NCBI RefSeq assembly: GCF_002234675.1
Contig: NC_019859.2
Coordinates: 2,175,740 to 2,239,739, forward strand
Source: Oryzias latipes
Lineage: Eukaryota > Chordata > Actinopteri > Beloniformes > Adrianichthyidae
Length of the DNA: 64,000 bases
Direction: 5' to 3'
Shown here: positions 24,085 to 37,186 of the stretch, in pieces
Numbering within the stretch: the first letter of the stretch is position 1
Layout of the letters: every line of letters starts with the position of its first letter
Notes under the pieces: generated by a model
Told to the model about the DNA's origin: nothing
Databases searched by the model: none
The model's input: only the letters and a program-made list of their open reading frames with translations
Made by a program: the position numbers and the translations under genes

Positions 24085-24985
24085 TTTTACTATGTCCGCC
24101 CATTCCTCTCTCTTGCAGCACAAAGGTGCTGATGCTTTTATTTTTAGTCGTTTAGATTATTGTAATGCCCTGCTCTCTGGTTTACCCAAAAAGTCTCTTT
24201 CATACCTAAAACTAACCGAACTCAGCGGCACGAGAATCAGAGGGAGGAAACACATCACACCGGTTTTAAAATCGCTGCATTGGCTCCCTGTGCATTTCAA
24301 GATTGATTTTAAAGTTCTCTTAATTGTTTATAAATGTTTTAATGGTCTTGGGCCTTCCATTTTAACCGATCTGGTTTTCAGATAGGGATCAAAACACATG
24401 GTGAGGCCTCAATCCAGCATTATGGTCCTGGCCTGTGGAACAGCCCGCCGGAGAACCTCAGGGTTGCAGAGAATGAAGAGGTCTTTAAGAAGAGGTTCAA
24501 GACACACCTTTTTAATCTGGCTTTTATGTGACTTTCGTAATTGCTTAATTATTTTATTCTTTATCTATTTAATAATTTATCTAATTTCTCTACTACCTTT
24601 GTTGTTGTTATATTCATGACATTTAAGGATATGTTTTAATCATTTCATTTATTTTATGGTTATATTTTACTATCATTATTGTTATCTTATTATTATTTAT
24701 ATTCTCCAGTGCTTCCTCTTGAAGATCCATTGTTCTGGAGCAATACCTGTTCCGCCTGCAGGGGTGCTGTTGATGCAGTTCTTACGTTTCTTTTCAGGGT
24801 TTTACTGGGGGAACTGGGTGGGTGGAGGGAGGAATCTGGTGAGGGAGGGGTGAAAACTCAGTGTGATTGTGTTGTGTTTTCTGTTTTAACTATTTTCATA
24901 GCTTATGCCTATTTTATTTGCTTTTATGTTTAAGCGCTTTGTGTTTCCAACCGGGCTATACAAATAAATAAACTCTGAGTTTGAG
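24085..24985 (+). mobile_element. L2-type LINE, 5'-truncated, internally deleted
   Basis: Plus-strand frame reads FSRLDYCNALLSGLPKKSL then ITPVLKSLHWLPVHFKIDFK and VLLIVYKCFNGLGPS, conserved L2-like reverse transcriptase C-terminal blocks. The usual QNAAAR block between them is largely missing. The 3' end, GCGCTTTGTGTTTCCAACC then ATACAAATAAATAAA, is an L2-style tail. It lies between the two CD22-like genes. Confidence 0.8.
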
Positions 24986-24989
24986 CTTT

Positions 24990-25600
24990 ATTTGTCAAAG
25001 TTTCAGGATGGAAAAAGCTACAGCTAAAATAGAATACAGAAAAGTATTTACATTTATTAAGAGTAAACCCTGAAATTCTTCATTTTCTTGGCAAACTTTG
25101 ACTTTATTGTATAAATATAAATAAAAAGATGCCTCTTGAACATATTTTGACAGAAAGGATATCAATAATTTCCGGATTCGCTGTGAGTGTTTCTAATTTA
25201 AAAAACACACATTTGCATCAAAATAGACTTAAATATATTTCTTATACAACCAGTTCAATAAATCTTTAAAAAGACACATGTACTTAAATGTTCATCATTA
25301 TTTGGTTGCTGTGATCCATTTTTTCTGTTCTTGGGCAAAAGTTAGCGAAGTGTACCGCGGTCGGCTTGCAGAAGCGGTCCTGAACCAGATTTAGACGACT
25401 TCCCTCTGTTGTTATCACTAAAGCTGATGCATGACAATCACTCAAAAATGAAAAAGAAAAACATGTAAACAGCAATGTGCTGACAAGCTCTTCTGTTTAC
25501 ATTATTACCGGTGAAATTATTGAAATAGTGCATACCACCCCCTAAAGTATGAGGGAGAATCAACACTCATGCCTCAGTCTAAAAATGAAGAAGCTTCTGC
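24990..25600. other. Intergenic, nothing recognised
   Basis: AT-rich sequence between the L2 LINE and a MITE fragment. No gene or known repeat seen. Confidence 0.45.
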
Positions 25601-25604
25601 GCTA

Positions 25605-25693
25605 CCCTTGTGCTATCCTAGGCACTTTAACATTGGCAGTTGGGTCATCTAGATCCATTAGACAGTGCTCTGAACCTTTTTTCTTCAATGATT
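25605..25693. mobile_element. piggyBac-type MITE, copy 2 (one-ended fragment)
   Basis: CCCTTGTGCTATCCTAGGCA starts a segment closely matching the first 90 bp of the MITEs at 10980 and 37743, then diverges. No TTAA is preserved at its left edge. Confidence 0.75.
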
Positions 25694-25699
25694 TCTTCA

Positions 25700-27100
25700 A
25701 TAACTTGATCTTTTTTTTTATTCCAATGGAGCTCAACTCTTCAGTAATTTATCTTATGGCTTCCAACCAATAATTCTGTCTTTTTATTTTTGAATTGAAA
25801 GAAGTTTGACGGCATCCAGGAGTTTGGTTGCTTGCAGTGGCTCTAAAGCTTTAGTCACATGACCCGTATGGTTGCTGCAGGTTTTACGGTTATTTGGCCT
25901 GCGGAAGGTTTTTAGAGAGAAGTGGAGGAAAGCAGTTCTTGCAGTTCTTCACCTCAAGGAACATCATGGAAATGGAACGTACCAATGTGGTGTGTGTAGT
26001 AAGAGTATTGTGTAAGAAATGAGAACAAAAATTATTCATTTTGTTTACTAGTGTTTATGAGCAAAAACAATATTGAAAACATCGAAGTGAAATCTGAATT
26101 GAAGATTGTGTTGTTTTTGATTCATGTCACAGTAAAAAAACGTATTTAAATCAAAAAGGTGAAGGAAAAACTGAAGCTGTTTCATTTGCAGCTTTTCTTC
26201 CTCTTCACATTCACCTGAACATAGAGAGACAAGTTTTACCCTGATATTAGAAACTAGAAGACTTCTGCAAAGGTGAAGTAAAACTTTTTTACTGTTGTTT
26301 CTAAAAAAACACAAATAATTTTGATTGACTCAAAGTCGACATTTAGTTCCTCATAAAACATAATCAGCTTCAGCTATATGTGGATGAAGTCACTTCTGTA
26401 AAACTGGAACTGCATCTGTCATTCTGAAAGTTATTCAGTAAACCACATATTCTGAAAAAAAACAGACGTTCAGGTAATTACAAGTTTTTAAAAGCAGGTA
26501 TTTTCAGAGTTAAGCAGGAGTTTGCAGCATTTTGTTCATGACTGATCAAAAGTTCTTGATTTTGCATTTGAATGCTCTGAGTGAGGAAGCTTATCAGTCA
26601 GCTGGTCTGTTTCTCTGTCAGGTCACTTTAAATGAAGCTGTACATCTGCATGTCTACATTCTGGACCGCTTCCATTCATGACTTAAGGAGGAGATCAAAG
26701 ATGTAAATGTAATCTGGAAGCAGGAAGTGTGATCATCAGCAGCTGGGATGGGCTGCTGTGGAGTCTCACCTCTGAGAGAGAAAACCTCTGCATGCTTTAT
26801 GAGAAACTCTCTTCTCAGACGCAGTTTTTCTGTTTCTCTCTTCAGAAAAACTTAAACTGAATCTGAGCTGAACCAGAAATTCTCAGGACAAAAATGCCGT
26901 ATTTTTTCTGTGTTTAATGATAATACAAAGAAATCCTCCTAAAAAGAATACGGGTTTTAATGAAAGTAATTTTATAAAAACAGTTGGTTCTGCTGCTTAT
27001 GTCACATCGTTGTGTTTTTCATGAATCATTTAAGAGAAAACGTGACCAAGCTAAGAATCTTCTTGTATCAAATTCTACATGTTTTTTTTTCTTCTCCAAG
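25700..27100. other. Intergenic between the two CD22-like genes
   Basis: No further Ig exon, complete repeat or other gene was found. The 3' untranslated region of copy B probably ends within the last part. Confidence 0.5.
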
Positions 27101-27104
27101 AAAT

Positions 27105-27110
27105 TTTATT
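27105..27110 (-). terminator. Possible polyadenylation signal of CD22-like copy B
   Basis: TTTATT here is AATAAA on the minus strand, about 270 nt after the copy B stop codon. Motif only. Confidence 0.4.
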
Positions 27111-27375
27111 ATTTTTAAAAATATTGAACTAAACCAAAGCAAACACGTCAATAACAGCAGAAGGTGAAGGTAAATCTGATTTTCCTGCATCAGGATGAGA
27201 CTTTGTTGACGGTGCTGTAAAGAGCAAAATCCTCTGAAAGTTCAGCTTCTGTTGTTCTGTAAGAAAAAGTAAATAAAGTTTAATTAATTTGCCAGTTTCT
27301 AAAGGAAATATATTTGTTTTTTATGAAAGTAGCTCACTTTTTAGCTTCAGCAGATTTCTTGAATACAACTGCAGA

Positions 27376-30300
27376 TTATTCAACAGAGTTGTCCTCTGGT
27401 CTCTGTCTGGGTTTGGGATTTCTCCTGATGTTGGAGTACAGACATTCCTCCTGGTTCTTAGAGAAATAGATGCTGCTGTAATGAAGCTCAAGCTGCTCTT
27501 CTGCTGCTTCTGTTTCTGCAGATGGACTGTTGATGTCTGGACTCGTGTTGAGCTGCAGGACGAGAAGATCCACAAACTCACACCTTCCCCACCTGGACTT
27601 CAACTCTCATCTTCATGAGGCTGTTTGCTGTGAAATCATCTCTTTTAAATCAGAATCTCTTCAAACCTCTTTGACTGGGAAATAAACATGGTTCAATGAC
27701 CCTTTTTTTAAAGGATACATTATTTTAGATATTTCCTGAAGGACCTGCTACTTCATATGATGTTAATGTTTGTTCATCTCTAGCTTCTGCTGCATGCAGA
27801 CAGATAGAGATGAGTTGCACATCTGTATTTGTGGGCTCTCTGGTGGATGCTGTCTGACTGAAGGACGCCTCACAAAGACAAAGCTAACCTTTCTTACCTG
27901 ACTTCTGTTGGCAGCTCTCTTCTCCTGCTGCTCTGTGACACGCCTGTTTTTTCTGGTTTGGACAGTCAAAAAAGGACAAAGTCATTAAAAGACGCATGAA
28001 TGTAAACTTCAGTCCAAACATTTACTAAATAGTTCTTTACCTGATCCAAAGAAAGGCAGGGATAAAGACAAACAACAAAACAGCAAATGTGGTCGTTCCA
28101 GCTGCTGCTGATTTCCATGAACCTGGAAAGACAAATGAAAACTCTGAAAACCTGAAGTCACATGAACGGGGTTGTTGACCCCATACAGGTGCAGGATTTG
28201 GGGGGTTAAAAAATGAGAAATCTGTGACACACCTGAATCTCGCCTACCAGACCCTTACTAACCCCCACAGGGTGTTTAAGTGCTCACTATGACCTGTTGC
28301 CTGTAGTAAAAATCTGCATTAACATTTTCTCTATGGGTTGACCAAGCGGTCTATGACCTTGATATATTTGGGCCACCTGTGTGCTCTGTACAGGTCTGAA
28401 CGTTCTTCCACAGACAGCCTGTATTCACCTGTAAGGACACTTGGAACTAAGGCCTTAGATGGATTAAGGACGTTGTCATTTGCAGAGATTATGTCAGAAG
28501 AGACACATTTTTTAAAAAAGAACCATCAGTTTGTCCAGAAGAATGAACCAACCTGTTTCTGCTTCAATCAGATGTAAACTGGAGTTCAGACGTCCTCTTC
28601 TGTTCTCTGCTTCACAGTAATAAAAGCCACTGTGTTCAGCTCTGAAATCACTGATGGTCCAGTTTGGTCCAGATGCTTTTGGTGAGTTTTCATCCTTCTT
28701 GTACCAGGAGAAGTTAGCTGCTGGGTTAGCATCACTGCTGCAGGTCAGAGTCACTGAACTGCCCTTAGAGATTTTACCAAAGACACTCACTGACACTGAG
28801 GGAATCCTGGGAGGATCTGAGATTAGAAACAAAAAACATGAACTTCTAGAAACTCTCAGTCAAAGAAAACCTAAATCTCTAAACCAGAGTCTAAACATAC
28901 ACTGAACATCCAGGAGCAGAGGGGTCGAGCTGCTTTGTCCATGTTTGTTCTCAGACTTGCAGCTGTAATTTCCTGAGTGTTCAGACCTGATGGAGGAGAA
29001 ATGAACTTTGTCTTCTGAACGCAGAGGTCTGTTGTCTTTGAACCAGGTGTAGTTAGCTGCTGGATTAGCATCACTGCTGCAGGTCAGAGTCACTGAACTG
29101 CCCTCCAGGACCTCAGCAGAGGGACTCACTGACACAGAGGAGGTTTCTGGAGGATCTGGACATAAAAATTCAAGTTATTTAGTGAAGGTCAAACATCAGA
29201 AAGATCTGAAGATTTATTCTGGTTCCTTTGTTGGACTCACATTCCACATTTATGAAGACATAGTCAGATGCTGCTTCTCCAAGTTTATTCTCAGCTACAC
29301 AGTGGTATTTTCTGGAGTCAGAACGCTGGACGGACCTGAGGATCAGACTTTGATCCTTACGGAGCAGAGGTTGGTTGTTTTTGTACCATCTGAATTTAGC
29401 TGCTGGGTTAGCATCACAGCTGCAGGTCAGAGTCACTGAACTGCCCTCCATAATCTCAGTCAGACTCATGGATACAGAAACGGACTTTGGAGCATCTGGA
29501 AGACAAAAAAAAAATGACAAAAGTCAAGACAGCTTTAAACACTTTGGGTCTGTCTCTATGTTAACTGCTGCTTGGTGGTCCTCAGTTCTTCAGGCTCCTT
29601 CTCCTCCTGCAGCATCTGGTTTACTTGAATCATTCAAGAAAAACTGCATTCTGATTCTGATTTCTGGAGTGATCAACTTCCCGTCTGCTTCCACAGTTCC
29701 TCTGAGCCAGAGCAGCCCAACCCTGGTCCGGTAGTTCCATCAACCTCCTGTTTTCCAGCTATTCTTGCACTATTTTCTGCTGAAGTCTTTGATCATTCAT
29801 GTTAAATCAAGACTTGTATTCTCCTGATCCAACCTAAACTCGCCACCATTTCCCTTCAAGCCGGTTAACATGAAAACTGATCCCTGTCTGAATGCTTCAG
29901 ATTTTAGATTATTTAATGTAAACATAATAATAAACCAGAATAATAAATAAACCTGATCTCTCAACATCATCCAGGTCTTCTGTATATAGTAAATGAGACA
30001 TACAGTCATGCTTCCATGTAGCGATGAGGCAAAATTCTTCATAGTAGCCCCTGCCACACGCAACAGAAGCATCTAGTTTAAGATCCAAATTTTGGAAAAG
30101 TGTTGAACTTGACACATGTCCAAAGAGATGCAGCGGACGGGAATTTGACGCATCGTGCGTGATGGATTTGTTCAGAAGCGTTGCACCTTTCTTCCAAAAG
30201 TGTAACCGAAATATATATTTTCTTCTTTATTTTGCTTATTTTTTTACTCCAGAGCACTGATTGTCCAAAAAATACAATATGCAGTGTATATTATTTTTTT

Positions 30301-31508
30301 GTCAGAGAAAAAGCTAAGAAAGGATTTTAAATGACGGTCATCATTTTTGTAGAATTCTCTGTCAATCCAACAGTGTTAATTAAATTTAGAAACTTAAAAG
30401 GAACTGTGATTTGTTTCTGTGTTTTTTAAGCATAAAGTCTACATTCAATAATATTGTTTCATAAGCAAACTGTTTGTGACAGAGTTGATGACAGAAGACA
30501 CTGTTGACATTGACTTACAGACTTCAGGTGAGCGGTGACCCTGGTAAGAACAGGAGTAGGAGGCTTCAGGAGAAACAGGTTTTCTGTAATAAGAAGAAGT
30601 TTCTCCCTGAACTTCCTGTCCATTCATGAACCAAATGAAGGAAAGGTGATGCAGAGGAAAACAGCTGCTGTGACAAACCAGTTCCTGTCCAGACCGGATC
30701 ACCTGCACACGAGGACCTGACAACACAAAGAACATCATGGATAAAATATACTTTGACAACTGTAACTAAAATGTAGAGTAATGACAGGTTTGTGTTCATC
30801 TGTACCAACAACAGTTAGAGTTGTTCCAGGGAAACAAAAGCTGAATACGAACTGATTTTATCTAAAAGGATTGGACTGTTCTCTCTGCAGTATTGTTGGA
30901 CTGGGTTAAATTCATTACCAATGACTTATTCACATTGCTGTATTATCTTTTTCTAAATGTTTTAGCATTATTTACTAAAAAAGGCAACTTGGAAGGGAAA
31001 GATTCTATTTTTTTTATTGTTTACTTAGCACTCTGCTTTTATCTCTGCATTGGCTTCCTGCTGAGTTTAGAATAGATTTTAAGATTTTGATTTTAGTTTT
31101 TAGAGCCGTGTACGGACAAACCCCGAACTATATTTCTGACATTTTAACTGCCTACACTCCTGCACGTTCCTTAAGGTCCACTGATAAAAATCTTTTATGT
31201 GTTCCAAAGACTCGTTTTAAAACTAGTTGGAGATCTCGCCTTTCAGGCAGTCGCTCCCCGACTTTGAAACGACCTCCCCCTGTCTCTGCGCCAGATTGAC
31301 TCAGTCAAGTGTTTTAAAGCTCAAGTTAAGACATTTTTATTTAGGGGAGCTTTTAGCTGACTTTTATTTGTTTTCACTTCTGCCTGTTTGTTTGTTTACT
31401 TCTATGCCTGTGTGTGTTTATTGTGTCTCGCTGCTGATTTTACATTGTTTTAACATTGTGAAGCACTTTGTGAGTCGCTTTCTGAGAAAAGTGCTATATA
31501 GATAAAGA

Positions 31509-31582
<74 letters not shown>

Positions 31583-34500
31583 CAAATCTTTGCATACTAG
31601 GGATTTGTCTCTTTGATTGGCAGGTGGGTGGACCCAGCAGAGCTCCAAACTACATTTTTCCCACCTGGTGGTCATTGTTGAATTGAGCAGATTTAACTCT
31701 GATCAATACACTCACACAATACGCGCAGTTGTTGGCTTCATTTTGTCTTGCAGAATCCAATCGATGAGTTAAAAGTTTATTTGTCCAACATCAATAGCTT
31801 GTAACAAAATGTAATGTCCATAGTTTGTGTTTATCTTTATGTTAGCCCTCTCCCTACTTTTATGTTAGGGGGTGTAAAAATACAAAACATTTGATGCATT
31901 CTTCTGCTTCAGGCCCAAGCTGAGACAACTGTTTGACACCCTGATTTAACAGAATGTAGTTAGAATGAGACTGTAAGTGAACTTACACACAGCAGGAGAG
32001 TGGAAAGACTCGTGTCCTCTTAGAGCACAGGAAACACTGTCTGCAGTGAAAAACCAAGCTGAGTACTTTTGTTGTGATCCAGCCGTTATTATTTCACCAT
32101 TTTTGTACCACACGTAGGAAAAATGGGGAGGAACACAACTGCTGTGACACGTAAGCTCAAACAATGCACATGGATAAGTCGGGCAGTCCCTCTTTCTTTG
32201 ACTCAGCACTTGGAGATCTGGAAAAATACAGAAAATCAGAAACAGTTAATATTAAACCCTAAATTCTGGATAACATGACACACAAACCAAAAATCTGTTC
32301 CAAACAGAATGAAAGAATGAAAAAAGAAAAAAAAAAGAAAACCTGGGAAATCTTACACTAAATGAATAACCCAGATTCCACATTTAACTCTGTTCTCTGA
32401 CTCCTGTTAACGTTTCTTCATCGTCATGAACTCCAGCTTCATCCAGCTTCACTTTGACCACCTCTCCAGGTAGAAGTGGGAGAGGTGAGTTCAAAAGTTA
32501 GTTCAGCTGAACGAGGTCATGTCTGACAGATTTCACCAATCACCATGGAAACTGTTCCAACCTGCTGTTCCAGCATTGACTGAGCTGGACTGCCCCTAGT
32601 GGCTGTTATTGGTATGGCGTCTCTTCAGATCTAAAGATGGGTCAGGCTGATTTAAAATTTGGTTTGGGATGTTCTCTCTGCAGTATTGTTGGACAGAAGG
32701 TTATGTCTTCAAAAACTTCATAACACCATGAATGTGGGTCATCACCAGGTTCTTCTGGACCAAGTTCAAGCAAAGCTTCTTTTCTCCATGAAAGAACTTT
32801 AGTTTTCATCCAAAGACCAGGAAGATTGTTTACCTACAGAAGTTTCTGGAAGTCTTGGAACATTTAGGGTTAAAATAACGAAAATCTTGACCACGGCGGA
32901 TCCTGTGGTGTCTAAGGACCCAAAGTCCAAGGTTATCTCCTGCATCCAAATTTCTCAACTTTTTCTGAACATTTAATGAAGGATTTGATGTGGGTTATGA
33001 TAATTTCCAAATCCATCTAATATTTAGGACAGGACATATGTTTAATTATGATTAGTTATTTAGTCAGTTGGTAAAAAAAATGCCTAAATAGAATGTATTT
33101 AGAATACAATTACATGTTTAAATTAAAGGATTACTGCCAATTGTTTTTTATTTATTTATTTTTTTATTGCAAGCTTTAAACTAATCAGGAAATGTTATTA
33201 GCCTAAGTAACCTTAACCTTCACTCATAGTAAAATTCTTCTTGTGCTGTGGTGCATGCATTTCTGGATGAATGCAACCAGAAATTGTATAGAGGTGCTGA
33301 CACAGACAAAAAGAATGTTTTAATTGATCAGTAAATCAATGTGCACGTGTGGAGACATATGCGCACACAGGCCCCTAGGAGTGTTTGAGCACCTGTCTGA
33401 GTTTAAAATTTTACCATCTGGATTGAACACTGATTATGTCTGCAGCACATTGAGCCAAAATAAGTAGCCTCCAGTGTTTCATTGCTTTGATTTCTTCCAA
33501 GTCTACGATAAAGTGAACAAACTCATGTTGACAACAATGTGCCTACACATGTACCATAAGGGAGTAGTTATCTATTAGTAGTTTACCTAATTTCCATATT
33601 ATTTAAAGGACAAAAAAAGTGTTTTTGCTGCACTTTTCCAGTTTTGATCCCCGCCCCTCTGGTCTTGTGAGCCATGAGTGTACCTGCAATAGTCGTGGAC
33701 GAACCTCAACTCAATCTTTGTTTTGCAAAGTCAAGCCGAGAAAGAATGGCAATAAAAAATAAAGCTCTGCAGCTGCAGGAGGCTGGGTGAAAACTATCTG
33801 TCTGCAAGTGCATTCTTAGAAAAAAGTAATTATTAAAAAAAATTTAAAAGTAATGTGGCAAAAAAACAAAATGTTTACCTGTTACAGTCAGAGAGACTCC
33901 TGGTGAACCGGTGAAATTCCCACCGGGTTGGTTTGTCTCAAACCTGAACTTGTACTCAGCAAAGTCACTCCGTTTCAGACCCCTGATCCTCAGCATACAG
34001 TTCTTTTCAGAACAGCGATATGTGACTCTGCCTGCATAGTCAGGGTCTTCTGTCAGGTCCAGTGGGTTGTTGTCCTTCAGTTTAGTAAACCAGAATTCTC
34101 TCTGAACAACAGTTTTCTTGTAACTTATCCTGGGTGGGTATGTGTAGGTGCAGGATATTTCCACTGTGGATCCTTCAAAGGCACAGATGCGTTTGGAGGC
34201 GTATTCCACTCCCCATGTTTGACTGTGAATCCCTGAAAAACATTAGAAACCAGAATCACTTTGATGCAGGAAGAAAATATTAAAGATTTTAATTTAACTG
34301 CAGTTGATGCAGTTAATAATCTAACAGCGATATCTGTTGAAGACTGGAAAGTGTCTGTAGTTTCACTGAAAAACTGTTTGATAAAGTTAAAACGTTTTCT
34401 CTCCTTTTTTATTAAAAGTTGTTTCAGTTTAGTGCATTTAAATCAATGTATTCCTTCCATTACCTGAAAATATTCCCAATTGAAGTCCACACTGCACTGA

Positions 34501-36152
34501 AAAAAGTCCCAGCAGAAAACTGTTTCCCCTCCAGAGGCGCTGAATGGTTGACCAGAATCTCTTCAGGATAACTTATAGTCCTTCTCCATGGCCTCCCCAA
34601 AGTCCTAGATTCCTTATAGACTGTTGGTAGCTGTCAGCTGCTTTGGCTTTTCTACCAAGCCTGGCTGGCTTAACGACATCCCTTAGTTCTGGTTTCCACC
34701 ACCAGTGGCAATCCCCCCCCCAAGAAAAGAATATGACTACAAAAATGGTAAATGGCGTATACTTATATAGCGCCTTTCTTCCTACAAGGACAAAGTGCTT
34801 TACAGTCACACACACATTCACACAGTGATGGCCGCTCCGCTGCCAAACACAGGCGCCCGCCTCCCACCAGAGGCAAGGTGGGGTTCAGTGTCTTGCCCAA
34901 GGACACTTTGACTCATGGGCGTGCAAGGCGGGAATCGAACCTGCAGTCTTACGATTATGGGTCGACCGCCCTACTACTCCCCCACAAACCCCCTCACAGC
35001 TGTAGGAAAACATGTCTTTCCTTCTTGTTCAGACAAGCTGCAGTCAATGCACAGGGAATGTTTATCACTTTGATTTCACAAGTATTACGCAAGTAGAGAA
35101 AATAATTTGCTTAGTTCAGTTTTAGATTCCTTCCTCTTTTATTAAAAAAAAAGAAAGAAAATGGTTAAAAACCTCCACACCTAAAATAACTGAAACCATA
35201 AAACATTTGTACAATCTAAAATAGTTCAAAAAGGGAACAAACAGAAGCCTGACATCATCATTTCTGTCAGTACTTTTATACTTTATTATTTTCTTCGTCG
35301 TATAGGGAAACGACAGCCCGCTTGGCGCGTCAGTCAACTCTGGCGTTGCACATCTCAGTGTATCAAAGGAGCTAGAACTTAGCTAAATAGTTTCTAGGTC
35401 TTTAGCTCCTAGTTTGGTTTACAGATTTGTTTCACAATAACATTTGTGTCCATAAAGTTTTTTGGTTATAGTTTTTTACTTTAATTAAAAAAAGAAGAAG
35501 AAACAACTGTCTTTGGTTCGTCTGAGTTTCACAAAACCTTCTCAGCAAAGTGCTGTGATTCTACTTTTTGACTTTTGTTTTCATTTAAACCATTTTCCTT
35601 GTACAGAGGATTCCTGATCCTGGATGCTCTTTTTTCAGTTTAAGAAGATCCACCCTAAATTTAAAATAAATATCTTGGGTGGAGCAGAAAACTCCACTTC
35701 CCTTTTGTATTTTTAAGATGCAGCAAAGCGTGAAAAGCACTAAAGAAAAGAACAAAAAGCAATCGTTCTAATTCAGACAATCCTGAAAGAAGCCAATGCT
35801 CCAGAATGAGTTGTTTCAGTCTAAATGAGATAAAACCCTTTCAAAGCTTTCTAGGACTTTAGAGGTTATCATCAGACCTCCAAACAGTATTTCTGGTTTG
35901 AACATGAGAAGAGACTCTGGCCCCCAGTTTGGCCTTCCTTTACTTTCATTTTTAAAGTTTAGTTGCAAAGCTTTGTCGTGAAACTTTTGTAAATTTCAAT
36001 TTTATGAAAATACTTGAACAGAGAAACATCATCTGAAGTCATTTGTGAAAAAACTGTAAAGGTTACAGGTGTTGGATAACAAACAGAAATACGATACCCA
36101 TCAGACAGAGCAGAAAGATGACAAATCCTGTTGCTGCTGCCGTCAAAGTCAT
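27376..36152 (-). CDS. CD22-like (Siglec-type) inhibitory receptor, copy B, intact
   Basis: Paralogue of the gene at 15602-23391. Coding exons, 5' to 3': 36152-36098 (signal, MTLTAAATGFVIFLLCLM, 55 nt as in copy A); 34232-33879 (V domain, 354 nt as in copy A); 32217-31987 and 30716-30519 (two D2-type Ig domains); 29495-29241, 29155-28901, 28816-28553 (C2 domains with the shared motif GSSVTLTC, then DANPAA); 28122-28041 (membrane span, FAVLLFVFIPAFLW); 27943-27898; 27552-27376. Total 1917 nt, 638 codons plus stop, with no break. The V domain has the Siglec F-strand arginine (EYKFRFETN) and four cysteines. The tail has an ITIM, LHYSSI, and a second tyrosine motif, CLYSNI, followed by RRNPKP. 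It has six Ig domains against five in copy A. The family is clear; one-to-one orthology to mammalian CD22 is not claimed. Confidence 0.87.
31020..31508 (+). mobile_element. L2-type LINE 3' end in copy B intron
   Basis: Contains decayed reverse transcriptase C-terminal sequence (FRAVYGQTPNYISDILTAYT, then RSLRSTDKNLL). The 3' UTR ends AAGCACTTTGTGAGTCGC and GTGCTATATAGATAAAG, leading straight into a TTAC microsatellite. It lies between the two D2-type exons of copy B. Confidence 0.8.
31510..31582 (+). repeat. (TTAC)n microsatellite
   Basis: About 18 uninterrupted TTAC units at the 3' end of the L2 LINE. Confidence 0.97.
34744..34984 (-). mobile_element. tRNA-derived SINE with conserved core and L2-like tail
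   Basis: Minus strand: tRNA-like head with B box GCAGGTTCGATTCCCGCC, the conserved core TGTCCTTGGGCAAGACAC, and a tail AAAGCACTTTGTCCTTG then GGCGCTATATAAGTATA. It resembles V-SINE-type elements. The tail words match the 3' end of the L2 LINE at 31460-31505. It lies in intron 1 of CD22-like copy B. Confidence 0.85.
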
Positions 36153-36959
36153 CGCTGCTGCTCTGCTTCGTTTTATCTCTCATGCAGGTCCGGGCTGTGA
36201 GGCCAACAGAGTTAAAGAAAGTCTGTTAAGAACAGAAGGATGTGGTTTCTGTTTTTTTTTCTCTTCTGTGGTTTAAACGCTGTCTTGTCAGTAAAGTAAG
36301 ATATTTAAAGCTTTCTTTCCTCTTTTTTTGTTTCATTATTATGCATGAATAGATTTCAGCCTGTAAATCCCCTAAATACTGAAATACTTTGTGGTCAATG
36401 CAAGAACTTTAAAATAAATTAGATCTTTAAAGTTTGTTTCCCTGTTCAGACTGTAATGACTGCTGCTGTGATGCAGTTTACAGTAGAAAGAAGAAGAAAA
36501 AACCTGAAACATGCTTTCTAACTAACCTGCCACTAAAGCTCCTTTTTGGCTAAACACACATGATCTGTATTTTGCTTTTATTAACATTTTTATGAGATAT
36601 TTAAGAACTGCTTCCTGCAGGGTGTCTTTTGCTTCTGGGCTTACCTTTTTGGTAGATCACACATTATTGTAACCCACAGGTAAAGCTTTAAATAACCCCG
36701 GACAGTTGAAAATTGGGAACCAGAGTTTCCCTGATGTCAGCCTACGAGTACTCCAAGCTCTACAAGCGGTCACTTCCAATGAAAAGTCTATGTAAACATG
36801 AGTAAACGCGTATTTCAGGCTTCTGCCGTTTATGCATAGCTACGCAAGTTTTTAACCACTGTTTTCGGCCTCTACGTACAGAATGCGTGACCTTTGCATG
36901 AGCGCTGCAAGTTAAACCAGGTTGAACTTTGACCAATCAGGGACTTGGATTTAGTAGTA
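36153..36959. other. Upstream flank of CD22-like copy B
   Basis: AT-rich, no gene. Presumed location of the copy B promoter and 5' UTR; no confident core element. Confidence 0.4.
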
Positions 36960-36976
36960 ATGTATAGGTAGTGACA

Positions 36977-37186
36977 TGGAGCCGGTTTAGCTCGTGCTGC
37001 TTTGCGGCGCCTTCCGTCCATGAAACCGGGGTTCGATTCCGGGCTGCTCCCTGCTCCGTTCTCTACTTCTGTGCCGGTCCCAAGCCCGGTTGCGTCAGGA
37101 AGGGCATCCGGTGTAAAACATTGCCAAGTTTACCATGCGACTTGTTCGCTGTGGCGACCCCTGATGGGAAAAGCCGAAAGAGGAAG
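36977..37186 (+). mobile_element. tRNA-derived SINE with RTE-type tail, copy B
   Basis: Head GAGCCGGTTTAGCTCGTGC with B box GGGGTTCGATTCCGGG, then a body ending GTGGCGACCCCTGATGGG and AAAAGCCGAAAG. A perfect 17-bp target-site duplication, ATGTATAGGTAGTGACA, flanks it (36960-36976 and 37187-37203), so the insertion is fairly recent. Partner of 18796-19042. Confidence 0.93.

Noticed and set aside
23083-31582. CATC and TTAC tetranucleotide arrays as CRISPR-like or satellite structures
   Set aside because: Plain microsatellites, one at a LINE 3' end; no spacers.
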